Part shown: in pieces, positions 8,812 through 16,520 of the stretch
How the letters are laid out: each line of letters starts with the position of its first letter
Position numbering within the stretch: position 1 is the first letter of the stretch
Source of the DNA: MGBC163016 sp964631345
GTDB taxonomy: Bacteria > Actinomycetota > Coriobacteriia > Coriobacteriales > Eggerthellaceae
NCBI GenBank assembly: GCA_964631345.1
Contig: CAZVWE010000007.1
Location: 22,871-86,870 of the forward strand
DNA length: 64,000 nucleotides
Direction of reading: 5' to 3'
Notes under the pieces: model-generated
Databases searched by the model: none
What the model saw: the letters and a program-made list of their open reading frames with translations, nothing else
Told to the model about the DNA's origin: nothing
Translations under genes and position numbers: made by a program

Positions 8812-9825
8812 ATGGTCAAACGCAATAAAAACACACAACATCCTGCAGACATAAACAATGATTCGTTTGTAGAAGAAGACCTTGATAATGGGTACTTGGA
8901 GTCATCTTTAGACATTGAGAACCCGGATTCTTTTTCTAATACAGATGGATATTCTGAAAATAACGCACCTGCTGGGTCGGTCAGTTTTGGAGATGCAAAG
9001 GATCGGCCTAAACGTAAAGGTGCTGGAAATCACGCACGTGCAGCACAGGCGGCATATGTTCAAAAATCCGCTCGTATGCGCAAAATTTTAATCGTTGTGA
9101 TAATTCTTCTTCTTTTATGCCTTTGTGCTGGGGGATTTCTTGTATTTAAGCTTATTCAAACTGCTCAAGATGCAGCCACGCAGCAAACTCTTGTATCTAC
9201 TGTAGATCAAGATGCAATGGATGATGATGCTGCAAAAGATACATCTTCTACTACAGCCAAGAAAACGACAGTTCCCGACCTTGTTGCATTGATGGGTCTT
9301 ACACAAGATGAGGCCATAGCTAAAGTTGGCAGAGGTGCACAAGTGTCATCAACTCTTGAGGTTAACGAAGAGGATAACCCAATTAAGTCAGAAGTTAGGT
9401 TGGCTTTGACAACAGAACCAGCTGATTCAAGAGGTGGAACGCCTACGGTTTATCTGAGCTTAAATGAAGATGGCACCGTTATACAAGCTGGGTATTCAGC
9501 TGCTACGTCTTCTCTTGGATACGGATCGCTTAGTTTTGCAGACGCTGTTAACAATGAATCAATTGTTGAGAAAACACTTGCTGAGGCAGGGCTTTCTATC
9601 CCAGAGAAAACGGTATCTTTGCCGACAGATAAAATGGAGTATTCGACATATGCGAGTGACGGTACAACATTAGCTCGTGAAAATTACTCATTTGAAGGCG
9701 AAGGACAGGTAGACAATCAGGTTTATTCTTGGACAGCCATGCTTTCATATGACTACTCAATGGCTAATGCTACCGGTAATTTATCTGACACTATTCGTAC
9801 CATCTACGTTTATATCGGTATATAG
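8812..9825 (+). CDS. Single-span membrane protein with PASTA-like extracellular region
   Basis: Function not known. Residues 1-90 are acidic then basic and probably cytoplasmic. Residues 91-113 (KILIVVIILLLLCLCAGGFL) form one membrane segment, and the remaining 220 residues lie outside. The outer part opens with VPDLVALMGLTQDEAIAKVG, which resembles the start of a PASTA domain, the module that senses peptidoglycan in PknB-type kinases and some PBPs, but no kinase or transpeptidase domain is present. A GGGGTGAAAG ribosome site precedes the ATG. It ends the probable operon with the M16 peptidase. Confidence 0.7.
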   Translation: MVKRNKNTQHPADINNDSFVEEDLDNGYLESSLDIENPDSFSNTDGYSENNAPAGSVSFGDAKDRPKRKGAGNHARAAQAAYVQKSARMRKILIVVIILLLLCLCAGGFLVFKLIQTAQDAATQQTLVSTVDQDAMDDDAAKDTSSTTAKKTTVPDLVALMGLTQDEAIAKVGRGAQVSSTLEVNEEDNPIKSEVRLALTTEPADSRGGTPTVYLSLNEDGTVIQAGYSAATSSLGYGSLSFADAVNNESIVEKTLAEAGLSIPEKTVSLPTDKMEYSTYASDGTTLARENYSFEGEGQVDNQVYSWTAMLSYDYSMANATGNLSDTIRTIYVYIGI

Positions 9826-9945
9826 ACTTGCGTAATTGCTTCTTCAAGGCTAAAATCGTCAGGCTGTTTAAATCAAGAGAAGGGTTTTAAACCTTTCCAC
9901 CTGATTCGGCGCATTTGTGCAGCTGATGGGTAAGACGAATATTGA

Positions 9946-10014
9946 AACCTAAAATTTATTTTGGGTTATGTCTTTTGCCTATTTACCTGTGCATGTGTTG
10001 GCACAGGTTTTTTT
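9946..10014 (+). terminator. infC leader attenuator: hairpin followed by an intrinsic terminator
   Basis: AACCTAAAA (9946-9954) pairs with TTTTGGGTT (9959-9967). The second hairpin, ACCTGTGC (9985-9992) with GCACAGGT (10001-10008), is followed by seven Ts, a good intrinsic terminator. It lies about 20 bases before the infC ribosome site and inside the transcript that must feed infC, so it is best read as an attenuator. Leaders that terminate before infC and respond to ribosomal protein L20 are known from Bacillus; whether L20 or another signal acts here is inference. Confidence 0.7.
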
Positions 10015-10046
10015 ATGCGCAACGCGCAAACGAGGAGGTGGGCGCC

Positions 10047-10619
10047 ATAGCCGCTCAAGAGCCAAGGCTCAACGAAGAGATTAAAGTGGTCGAATGTCGT
10101 TTGATTGATTTCGACGGCAACCAACTAGGAGTGTATCCAATAGCTGATGCCCAGCGTATAGCCGATAATGTTGGGCTTGATCTTGTGGAGATCGCTCCTA
10201 ATGCAGAACCGCCTGTATGTCGTGTTATGGATTATGGGAAATTCAAATACGATCAAGCTATAAAGGCAAAACAGGCACGTAAGAACCAAACAAAGATCGA
10301 AATCAAGGAAATGAAGTTTCGTCCAAAGATCGATGTGGGCGACTACACAACTAAGAAAAAGCATGTACTTCGCTTTTTGAATGCTGGTAATAAGGTCAAA
10401 ATCACGATCATGTTCCGTGGACGTGAGATGGCGCATCCAGAGCAGGGTTTATCAATTCTTGAGAGGCTTGCAGATGATCTTAAAGATGTAGCCGTGATTG
10501 AAAATCAGCCAAAAATGGAAGGGCGAAATATGCATATGCTAATCGCTCCACTTCCACAATCCTTGAAGAAGAAATCCGAGCAAGAAGAAGAGACTGGAAA
10601 GGAAATCGATAATGCCTAA
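10047..10619 (+). CDS. infC: Translation initiation factor IF-3, probable AUA start
   Basis: IF3 binds the 30S subunit and checks the start codon and initiator tRNA. The protein begins RLNEEIKVVECRLID after a short lead and carries the family stretch MDYGKFKYD. No ATG fits: the in-frame ATG far upstream (9942) lies before the terminator hairpin. AGGAGGTG at 10034-10040 stands six bases before an ATA at 10047, giving about 190 residues, the family's usual size. A GTG at 10038 is in frame but overlaps the ribosome site itself. Rare start codons are typical of infC, where IF3 rejects them and so limits its own synthesis. The gene overlaps rpmI by eight bases. Confidence 0.93.
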   Translation: MAAQEPRLNEEIKVVECRLIDFDGNQLGVYPIADAQRIADNVGLDLVEIAPNAEPPVCRVMDYGKFKYDQAIKAKQARKNQTKIEIKEMKFRPKIDVGDYTTKKKHVLRFLNAGNKVKITIMFRGREMAHPEQGLSILERLADDLKDVAVIENQPKMEGRNMHMLIAPLPQSLKKKSEQEEETGKEIDNA

Positions 10620-10809
10620 GATGAAAACGCATCGCGGCTCAGCAAAACGATTCCGCGTAACAGGCAGCGGCAAACTTATGCGTGCTAAAGCCTATAAAAG
10701 CCACATTAAGTCAAAGAAGAGCCCTAAGCGCATCCGCAACTTCCGTCATGAGACCGAGGTAGCAAAAGCTGACCAGAAAACAGTTGCCCGCAACCTGGGC
10801 CTTAGGTAA
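10612..10809 (+). CDS. rpmI: 50S ribosomal protein L35
   Basis: Small basic ribosomal protein of 65 residues, the usual size. It begins MPKMKTHRGSAKRFRVTGSG, the standard L35 opening. It overlaps the end of infC by eight bases and is followed after 15 bases by rplT, the classic infC-rpmI-rplT order. Confidence 0.97.
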   Translation: MPKMKTHRGSAKRFRVTGSGKLMRAKAYKSHIKSKKSPKRIRNFRHETEVAKADQKTVARNLGLR

Positions 10810-10824
10810 TAAGGAGTATGTGAT

Positions 10825-11184
10825 ATGCCACGCGTAAAAAGATCAGTAAGTGCTCGCAAAAAGCGTCGCGCAATATTAAAGCAGGCCAAAGGCTACTATG
10901 GCGCAAGATCCCGTCATTACACTAAGGCCAAAGAGCAAGTTCAGCATTCTTTACAATACCAATATCGCGATCGTAGAAATCTCAAGCGTGATATGCGCAG
11001 ACTCTGGATTACACGTATCAATGCAGCTTGCCGTTTAAACGGAATGTCATATTCAGTGTTTATGAACGGACTTAAGAAAGCTGGCGTTGAGCTTGATCGT
11101 AAGGTGTTAGCTGAAATGGCAGCAAATGATCCAAAAGCATTTACAGCTGTAGTTGAGGTTGCAAAAGCAGCTCTTGAGGCTTAA
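10825..11184 (+). CDS. rplT: 50S ribosomal protein L20
   Basis: Primary 23S rRNA-binding protein needed early in 50S assembly; 119 residues. It starts MPRVKRSVSARKKRR and contains AKGYYGARSRHYTKA, as in all L20 proteins. AAGGAG stands before the ATG. In several bacteria L20 represses its own operon by binding the leader, which would fit the attenuator before infC here. A strong terminator follows. Confidence 0.97.
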   Translation: MPRVKRSVSARKKRRAILKQAKGYYGARSRHYTKAKEQVQHSLQYQYRDRRNLKRDMRRLWITRINAACRLNGMSYSVFMNGLKKAGVELDRKVLAEMAANDPKAFTAVVEVAKAALEA

Positions 11185-11195
11185 AACGCTTACGT

Positions 11196-11231
11196 GATTT
11201 AGTATTCGATTTAGTATTTGATTTGTATGTT
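11196..11231. repeat. Three 12-bp tandem repeats after rplT
   Basis: GATTTAGTATTC (11196-11207) and GATTTAGTATTT (11208-11219) are followed by the decayed copy GATTTGTATGTT (11220-11231). The array fills the gap between the rplT stop and its terminator. Confidence 0.7.
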
Positions 11232-11232
11232 T

Positions 11233-11267
11233 GGCCTAAATCCATGAGATTTGGGCCTTTTCTTTTT
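11233..11267 (+). terminator. Intrinsic terminator of infC-rpmI-rplT
   Basis: GGCCTAAATC (11233-11242) pairs with GATTTGGGCC (11248-11257), closing a five-base loop, and TTTTCTTTTT follows. The strong T-run is only on the plus side. Confidence 0.85.
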
Positions 11268-11273
11268 GGTGTG

Positions 11274-12695
11274 TTATCTGGTGTGTGCAGGTTTTTTGCC
11301 CCAGTAGAAATGCATAAAATGTCTGTGTCGTACCTTGTTGTCGATCGCAGGGTCTCCGCCAATCACATGTAGAGTGGCGAGCATAATGTCAACCGCTGCG
11401 TTAGGACGTCTAATAATTGAGGCGTTTAGAAGTAATGCATTTGTGATAGCAGGATGCTCGTTCACTTGGTGCAGAATATCTAAAAGCTCACGTGTGGTTG
11501 TCACATGAAATGCAGCACCTGCAGCTGTAAGCATCAAAACATTCGCTTTTTCTTGGCCGTATGCTTTTCCAAGTAAAACCATTGGAACCTCAGAATTGAG
11601 ACACTCTGTAACTGTAAGTCCTCCTGGCTTGCAAACGATTAAATCTGATGCCGACATAAGCTGTGGCATGTCATTGACATATTCAAATACGCTTACATTA
11701 TCAAGTCCATGGTCAGCTACGATTTGCCTTACGTGACTTGCGTAATCAACATCTGATCCCGCTATGATCACAAAGTGCATATCTGGGAGCGCATGGAGAT
11801 AAGGAATTAGTTCATCTGTGGATTTTCTAAAGTGCACATATGGCCTTGGAAGCTTTGCACCTGCCAAAAATAATACAACGCGTTTATCCTCTGGAATACC
11901 ATGTGAACGTCTTGCTTCGAGCTTGTCATAGTTGCCTGCAAAATCTGGCTTTGTCGGAATTCCTGTAACTTTAATGCGTTTATCTTGCACTCGTCTAGGT
12001 CTTAAGGTTTCAGCCATGTGTTCATCTGCTACACAGAATAAATCAGTGTTTAAGTGCGGCCATAAGCCTTCCACTTCGTAGTCAGTTGGAACACAAACTA
12101 TTGGGAAGTTTTGGCGGGTGATCATACGTGCGCTTACTGCTACGTTTGCCGCTGTAATGTGAGTACAAATTATTGCGTCTGGCTTTACGTTTGAAATATA
12201 TTCAACGAATTTCGGATACATAATGCGCGCCCATATGGTGCCACCTGCCCATAAAAAGCGTCCTGTAAATGTATAGCGCCACGTAAGGTCATAGAAAGGT
12301 CGTGTTGCTCCTGTGAACATAGAGGCTGTGTTATCGCCATCAAAGACAATTCTTCCGAAATCTAAAATATCTAAAACCTTGATATTCACCTTTCGTCCAG
12401 CAACATGTTCTGGAATAGATTCCGCACCTTCGCCTTCAATTTCTACGCCTTCGTTAAGCATTTTGTTGTAAAGCTCAAATGCTTGTCCGATTGAAAGAGC
12501 AGCAGATCTGTGTCCTGAGCCAACGGATGCATGCAAAATAAGCACTGTTAGTGCATCGGGATCTTCCGTTATAAGAGATAAATCAGATGCGCATTCCGTA
12601 GTAAGACGCTCTGCCTGAGTTATTTGTTTTTCAACCACAGGCTCATCTATTGGCAGAATTTGCGCTTGAGATTTATTGTCAGGTTCTGAATTCAT
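11274..12695 (-). CDS. MGDG-synthase-type glycolipid glycosyltransferase
   Basis: GT-B fold glycosyltransferase of the monogalactosyldiacylglycerol synthase/UgtP family, close in fold to MurG, which adds a sugar to diacylglycerol or a related lipid at the membrane's inner face. LILHASVGSGHRSAA is the family's N-terminal motif and CKPGGLTVTECLNSEVPMVL is the donor-binding region. The start is uncertain: ATGs at 12695, 12713 and 12749 are all in frame and none has a good ribosome site; 12695 is given because only disordered sequence lies before it. The gene is divergent from the GT2 gene at 12785, and both probably build envelope glycolipids or glycans. Confidence 0.85.
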   Translation of the reverse strand: MNSEPDNKSQAQILPIDEPVVEKQITQAERLTTECASDLSLITEDPDALTVLILHASVGSGHRSAALSIGQAFELYNKMLNEGVEIEGEGAESIPEHVAGRKVNIKVLDILDFGRIVFDGDNTASMFTGATRPFYDLTWRYTFTGRFLWAGGTIWARIMYPKFVEYISNVKPDAIICTHITAANVAVSARMITRQNFPIVCVPTDYEVEGLWPHLNTDLFCVADEHMAETLRPRRVQDKRIKVTGIPTKPDFAGNYDKLEARRSHGIPEDKRVVLFLAGAKLPRPYVHFRKSTDELIPYLHALPDMHFVIIAGSDVDYASHVRQIVADHGLDNVSVFEYVNDMPQLMSASDLIVCKPGGLTVTECLNSEVPMVLLGKAYGQEKANVLMLTAAGAAFHVTTTRELLDILHQVNEHPAITNALLLNASIIRRPNAAVDIMLATLHVIGGDPAIDNKVRHRHFMHFYWGKKPAHTR

Positions 12696-12784
12696 GCGAT
12701 AATCATATCCCATCTTAGTGATATGTCGGTGAAGGTAGCGCACTTGCATACAAGTTGTGGGTGCAAGGATACTTAGGATTGCGT

Positions 12785-13804
12785 GTGAGCCAGGTATTGA
12801 ATGAACTTACAGAAGAAGAGCAGACATTGCGGATAGATTCGGCATGTCAGGGAAAAGGCGTTGCCGTTCTTATTCCTTGTTACAACGAAGCATTGACTAT
12901 AGGAAAAGTGATTGATGACTTTAAAGCCAGTTTGCCTTTTGCCGATATCTACGTTTATGACAACAATTCATCTGATGAAACATCGCGTATCGCAAAAGAA
13001 CACGGTGCGATTGTTCGTTTCGAGCCTAGGCAAGGTAAAGGCTATGTTGTACGGCAGATGTTTCGCGATATAGATGCTGATTATTATGTATTAGTTGATG
13101 GTGATGATACATATCCAGCTGAGTCTGCAGGAGATCTAATTCGTCCACTTGCAGAGGGTGTAGCAGATATGACGGTAGGGGATCGTTTGTCGAACGGTAC
13201 CTATGGTGAGGAAAATGATCGAGCATTCCATGGATTTGGAAACAATCTTGTTAGGTGGTTAATCAAGATAATCTATGGGTATTCATTTGAAGATGTAATG
13301 ACCGGATATCGTGCTTTTAATCGTGTATTTGTGAAAACCATGCCTGTAATATCTGGTGGATTCCAAATAGAAACTGAGTTATCCATACACGCTGTTGATA
13401 AGCATTGGCGAATTGCGGATGTTCCCATTGTTTACAGAGATAGACCTGAGGGAAGCGAATCTAAGCTTTCTACATTTAACGATGGCGCTAAAGTTTTGAT
13501 GGCGATAGCTTCTTTGTTTAAGGATTATCGACCTCTTGCACTTTTTGGCTGGATAGGACTTATATTTGTGATTCTCGGATTAGTCGCAGGGGTTCCTGTG
13601 ATTATTGAGTTTTCAGCAACGCATTTGGTGGAGCGGTTCCCAACAGCGCTTCTTGCTGTTGCGCTTGAGATGTGCGGAATGTTCTCGTTTACGATCGGGC
13701 TTATTTTGGATACGGTTGCTAAAAGTCACAGGAAATCTTGGGAGATATCTGTTTACCAAGCTTATTTTGAACAGAATCTGGACAGGCGACAAGATCGGCA
13801 TTGA
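12785..13804 (+). CDS. Polyprenyl-phosphate-type GT2 glycosyltransferase
   Basis: Resembles dolichol/undecaprenyl-phosphate sugar transferases (DPM1/GtrB type). The GT-A domain starts VAVLIPCYNEALTIGKVI, with VDGDDTYP as DxD and a YDNNSSD loop. Two hydrophobic segments (about residues 245-270 and 290-315) form the C-terminal membrane part. The GTG at 12785 is used because AGGA stands six bases upstream; GTG and TTG codons further up lack a site. The product would be a lipid-linked sugar used as donor outside the membrane. Confidence 0.85.
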   Translation: MSQVLNELTEEEQTLRIDSACQGKGVAVLIPCYNEALTIGKVIDDFKASLPFADIYVYDNNSSDETSRIAKEHGAIVRFEPRQGKGYVVRQMFRDIDADYYVLVDGDDTYPAESAGDLIRPLAEGVADMTVGDRLSNGTYGEENDRAFHGFGNNLVRWLIKIIYGYSFEDVMTGYRAFNRVFVKTMPVISGGFQIETELSIHAVDKHWRIADVPIVYRDRPEGSESKLSTFNDGAKVLMAIASLFKDYRPLALFGWIGLIFVILGLVAGVPVIIEFSATHLVERFPTALLAVALEMCGMFSFTIGLILDTVAKSHRKSWEISVYQAYFEQNLDRRQDRH

Positions 13805-14157
13805 TCCTCAAACCTTCCCAAATTCAAACATATCTAAGCACCAAAGCTTGTCTTGTCACCTTTATCTGATGATAAATTTGCTTTGTGAAGTTTTGCAGTC
13901 CTGTTTTTATTTGGGAATAATGGCATAATGCCAATAGTTAGATTGTGTCAGTGTAAGCGCATATTTACACCCATGATTACGCTTGTGATTGTCTCTATGA
14001 TTACACCCATGATTAATGGAATTATCATAAGACGCCTTCGATAACTTAGGTGCTTATATGGTTTTGTTTGTGGTGTACGTAACGCAAAATATTTTTGTCG
14101 AACAATTCCGATATAACTCATAAAGCGTACCCTTGGCACAAAATTTAAGATAGTGCC
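13805..14157. other. Long intergenic stretch without a recognisable gene
   Basis: AT-rich. It contains a 15-bp direct repeat, TTACACCCATGATTA, at 13965-13979 and 14001-14015, with further partial copies of ATGATTA between. TGGCAT-A-ATGCCA at 13921-13933 is a near-perfect palindrome. A 63-codon minus-strand frame over the repeats has no ribosome site and looks accidental. Confidence 0.5.
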
Positions 14158-14186
14158 TTGCGCGCTTAAGCATGCTTTGGCATAAT
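14158..14186 (+). promoter_or_regulatory. Promoter of tRNA-Glu
   Basis: TTGCGC (14158-14163) and CATAAT (14181-14186) are separated by exactly 17 bp, placing the transcription start about 13 bases before the mature tRNA. Confidence 0.6.
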
Positions 14187-14205
14187 GTGTAGGCTTTATT
14201 GCAAA

Positions 14206-14280
14206 GTCCCCATAGTCTAGAGGTCAGGACGCGGCCCTTTCAAGGCTGAGACACGGGTTCAATTCCCGTTGGGGGCACCA
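14206..14280 (+). tRNA. tRNA-Glu (anticodon TTC)
   Basis: A complete cloverleaf: acceptor GTCCCCA pairs with TGGGGGC, the anticodon loop is CTTTCAA (TTC), the T-arm is ACGGG-TTCAATT-CCCGT, and CCA is encoded. An intrinsic terminator follows at once. Confidence 0.97.
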
Positions 14281-14288
14281 GATATAAT

Positions 14289-14320
14289 CGAACCTCAGGA
14301 TATCCTGAGGTTCGTCTTTT
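14289..14320 (+). terminator. Terminator of tRNA-Glu
   Basis: A perfect 26-base palindrome at 14289-14314 (arms CGAACCTCAGGAT and ATCCTGAGGTTCG), followed by TCTTTT. Confidence 0.8.
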
Positions 14321-14438
14321 ATATGCCGGCTTTATCAGGTGGTCAATATGGTGTAGCCACTAATTGCAGTCACTAATATCTGGTACAGCTACTTAAGTGG
14401 AGTAAAGTAATAAATAAGTGGTAAATAATTAATAAATA

Positions 14439-14514
14439 TGGTGCCCTCGACTGGATTCGAACCAGCGGCACCTTGCTCCGGAGGCAAGTGCTCTATCCCC
14501 TGAGCTACGAGGGC
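14439..14514 (-). tRNA. tRNA-Arg (anticodon CCG)
   Basis: Read on the minus strand: acceptor GCCCTCG with CGAGGGC, D-arm TAGCTCAGGGGATAGAGC, anticodon loop CTCCGGA (CCG), T-loop TTCGAAT, CCA encoded. It lies tail to tail with tRNA-Glu. Confidence 0.97.
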
Positions 14515-14580
14515 ACGAGATGAGATAATTCGCGCACACGATTATACGGCAAATAGCAGACTAATTAGCAAGGAGAGCTC

Positions 14581-15879
14581 ATGTCTGAAACTATCAAATG
14601 TGAACGCATGGGGTATGGGTCATTTGCTATAGGACATCTAGAAAGTGGAAAAACCGCATTTGTTGAAGGTGCTGTTACAGAAGATGTTGTTCTTTGCGAA
14701 ATTGTGGAAGAAAAGCCTAGCTATGTGCGCGCGCAGGTAGTTTCAATTTTAGAGTCTTCGCCTTATAGGATTGACCCAAAAGCTCAGTGGCTAAATACAA
14801 GTCTTGCACCTTGGCAGTGTTTGGCATATGAACAGCAGCTAGAAGAGAAAAAATCTGCACTACAAAGCGCTTTAAAGCGGGTTGCACACATAAATGTGGA
14901 TGTGGATAAAATTATTGGCTGCAAAAGGCAATGGGGGTACAGAAATAAACTTGAGATGGCCTCCGTTATTGGTACGACCAGAAAGCTTGAGCTAGGCTTT
15001 CATGAAACAGAGTCAAGCAAACTGGTATTTCCTGAAACCTGCCCATTAGCCGTAAAAAATATTGAGCGCGCGCCTAAAGCATTAACAGGCTGCCTTCGGT
15101 ATCTTTGTGGGCAAGGATCGGATCTTGGAATATATAGGGTAGGCGTTCGCGCAAGTGCTCAAACATCAAGCACTGAGGTTGCACTTTGGACACCGCCTAG
15201 TGCGTTTCCGCGTGGTTTTGCTGCAAAATCAATCATGGATGCAATAGGTGCTACGTCTGTTGTTCGCGTGATCGCTGAGGAGGGGAGTAGAAGAGTTAAG
15301 CGCACAGAAATCTTGGATGGAGATGGATATTGGAATGAACGCATACCAAACGGATTTGAATTCCATATATCCGCACCTTCGTTTTTCCAGGTAAACACAT
15401 CTCAGGCGGCACACCTTGTAGATGTAGCGCTTAGTTTTCTTGATGTATCACCAGAAGAGACGGTGGTTGATCTTTATTGCGGTGCAGGAACATTCACGCT
15501 TGCGCTTGCAGAGACCGGAGCGTGCGTTATAGGGATCGAGGAAGCGGGTAGCTCAACTCGCGATCTTAGGGTGAATCTTGATATCAATGGTATAGATGCC
15601 GATGTGATTTGTGATGATGTAGCGAGAGCTCTTCCAAGCATCGGACAAGTTGACGCACTTCTTTGTGATCCACCAAAATCAGGTCTTTCCAAAGAGGCGC
15701 TTAATGCGATGATTGCGGCAAATCCGCATCGTATCGTATACGTAAGCTGTGATCCGCAGACATTTGCACGTGATGCAGCAAGGTTTGCCTCATCTGGTTA
15801 TCAATTGTCTAATATATGTGCCGTGGACATGTTTCCGCAGACCTATCACATAGAGACTGTCGGCCTTTTCCGACGCTAA
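14581..15879 (+). CDS. TrmA/RlmD-family RNA uracil-C5 methyltransferase
   Basis: SAM-dependent enzyme that methylates C5 of a uridine in 23S rRNA or tRNA. Residues 1-55 look like a TRAM RNA-binding domain. FFQVN, the SAM-binding DLYCGAGTF, DPPKSGL and the nucleophile region YVSCDPQTFARD follow in the family's order. The cysteines that hold the 4Fe-4S cluster in E. coli RlmD are largely missing (the region reads LAPWQCLAYEQQ), so this is a cluster-less version. A good AAGGAGAG precedes the ATG. Which RNA and position it modifies cannot be read from the sequence. Confidence 0.9.
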   Translation: MSETIKCERMGYGSFAIGHLESGKTAFVEGAVTEDVVLCEIVEEKPSYVRAQVVSILESSPYRIDPKAQWLNTSLAPWQCLAYEQQLEEKKSALQSALKRVAHINVDVDKIIGCKRQWGYRNKLEMASVIGTTRKLELGFHETESSKLVFPETCPLAVKNIERAPKALTGCLRYLCGQGSDLGIYRVGVRASAQTSSTEVALWTPPSAFPRGFAAKSIMDAIGATSVVRVIAEEGSRRVKRTEILDGDGYWNERIPNGFEFHISAPSFFQVNTSQAAHLVDVALSFLDVSPEETVVDLYCGAGTFTLALAETGACVIGIEEAGSSTRDLRVNLDINGIDADVICDDVARALPSIGQVDALLCDPPKSGLSKEALNAMIAANPHRIVYVSCDPQTFARDAARFASSGYQLSNICAVDMFPQTYHIETVGLFRR

Positions 15880-15952
15880 GTGGTCTATCTGATAGAATTC
15901 TTAATACATATGCAAACGGTTAAAAGCCGACTTGAAATTGAAAGGATGCCAA

Positions 15953-16480
15953 ATGGCAACTTACACACCTGAGTACAAACCTAATGGAAACGAAGTAGCT
16001 GTTATTAAAACTTCGAAGGGAACGATCAAAGTTGCACTTCATGGAAACGATGCACCAATTCATGTTGGGAATTTTGTAGAACTTGCTGATAAAGGTTTTT
16101 ATGACAATATCAAATTCCATCGCCTTGAGCCTGGATTTGTTGTACAAGGCGGAGATCCAAACACTCGTGATTACACACCTGAAGAGGTAATCGAAGGTGT
16201 TCGCATGCGTGCACATGGCTTTGGCACGGGAAATCCAGGGTATTGCATTAAAGAGGAATTCACTACAAACCCGAACAATCGTCATGAGGATGGAACGCTT
16301 GCAATGGCTCGCAGCCAAAATCCTGATTCTGCAGGCAGCCAGTTCTACTTCTGCTTAGGGCCTCAACCATTCCTCGATCCAAACTATACGGTTTTTGGTG
16401 ATACGATTGAGGGGCTTGATGTAGTACACAACCTTGCAATCGGGGACGTTATTGAGTCCATCACGATTGAAAACGAGTAA
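15953..16480 (+). CDS. Cyclophilin-type peptidyl-prolyl isomerase
   Basis: Cytoplasmic isomerase that speeds cis-trans turning of proline bonds. The cyclophilin core is seen in KFHRLEPGFVVQGGDP (with the catalytic Arg), LAMARSQNPDSAGSQFY and NYTVFGDTIEG. It has 175 residues, with no signal peptide. The ATG at 15953 is preceded by AAAGGATG; the frame upstream lacks a better start. Confidence 0.93.
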   Translation: MATYTPEYKPNGNEVAVIKTSKGTIKVALHGNDAPIHVGNFVELADKGFYDNIKFHRLEPGFVVQGGDPNTRDYTPEEVIEGVRMRAHGFGTGNPGYCIKEEFTTNPNNRHEDGTLAMARSQNPDSAGSQFYFCLGPQPFLDPNYTVFGDTIEGLDVVHNLAIGDVIESITIENE

Positions 16481-16520
16481 TAGGGCTTAGCAGTCCGGAT
16501 TTCGAGCTTAGGTCAACAAC

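Noticed and set aside
13948..14139. Minus-strand frame of 63 codons
   Set aside because: Made largely by the ATGATTA repeats; no ribosome site.
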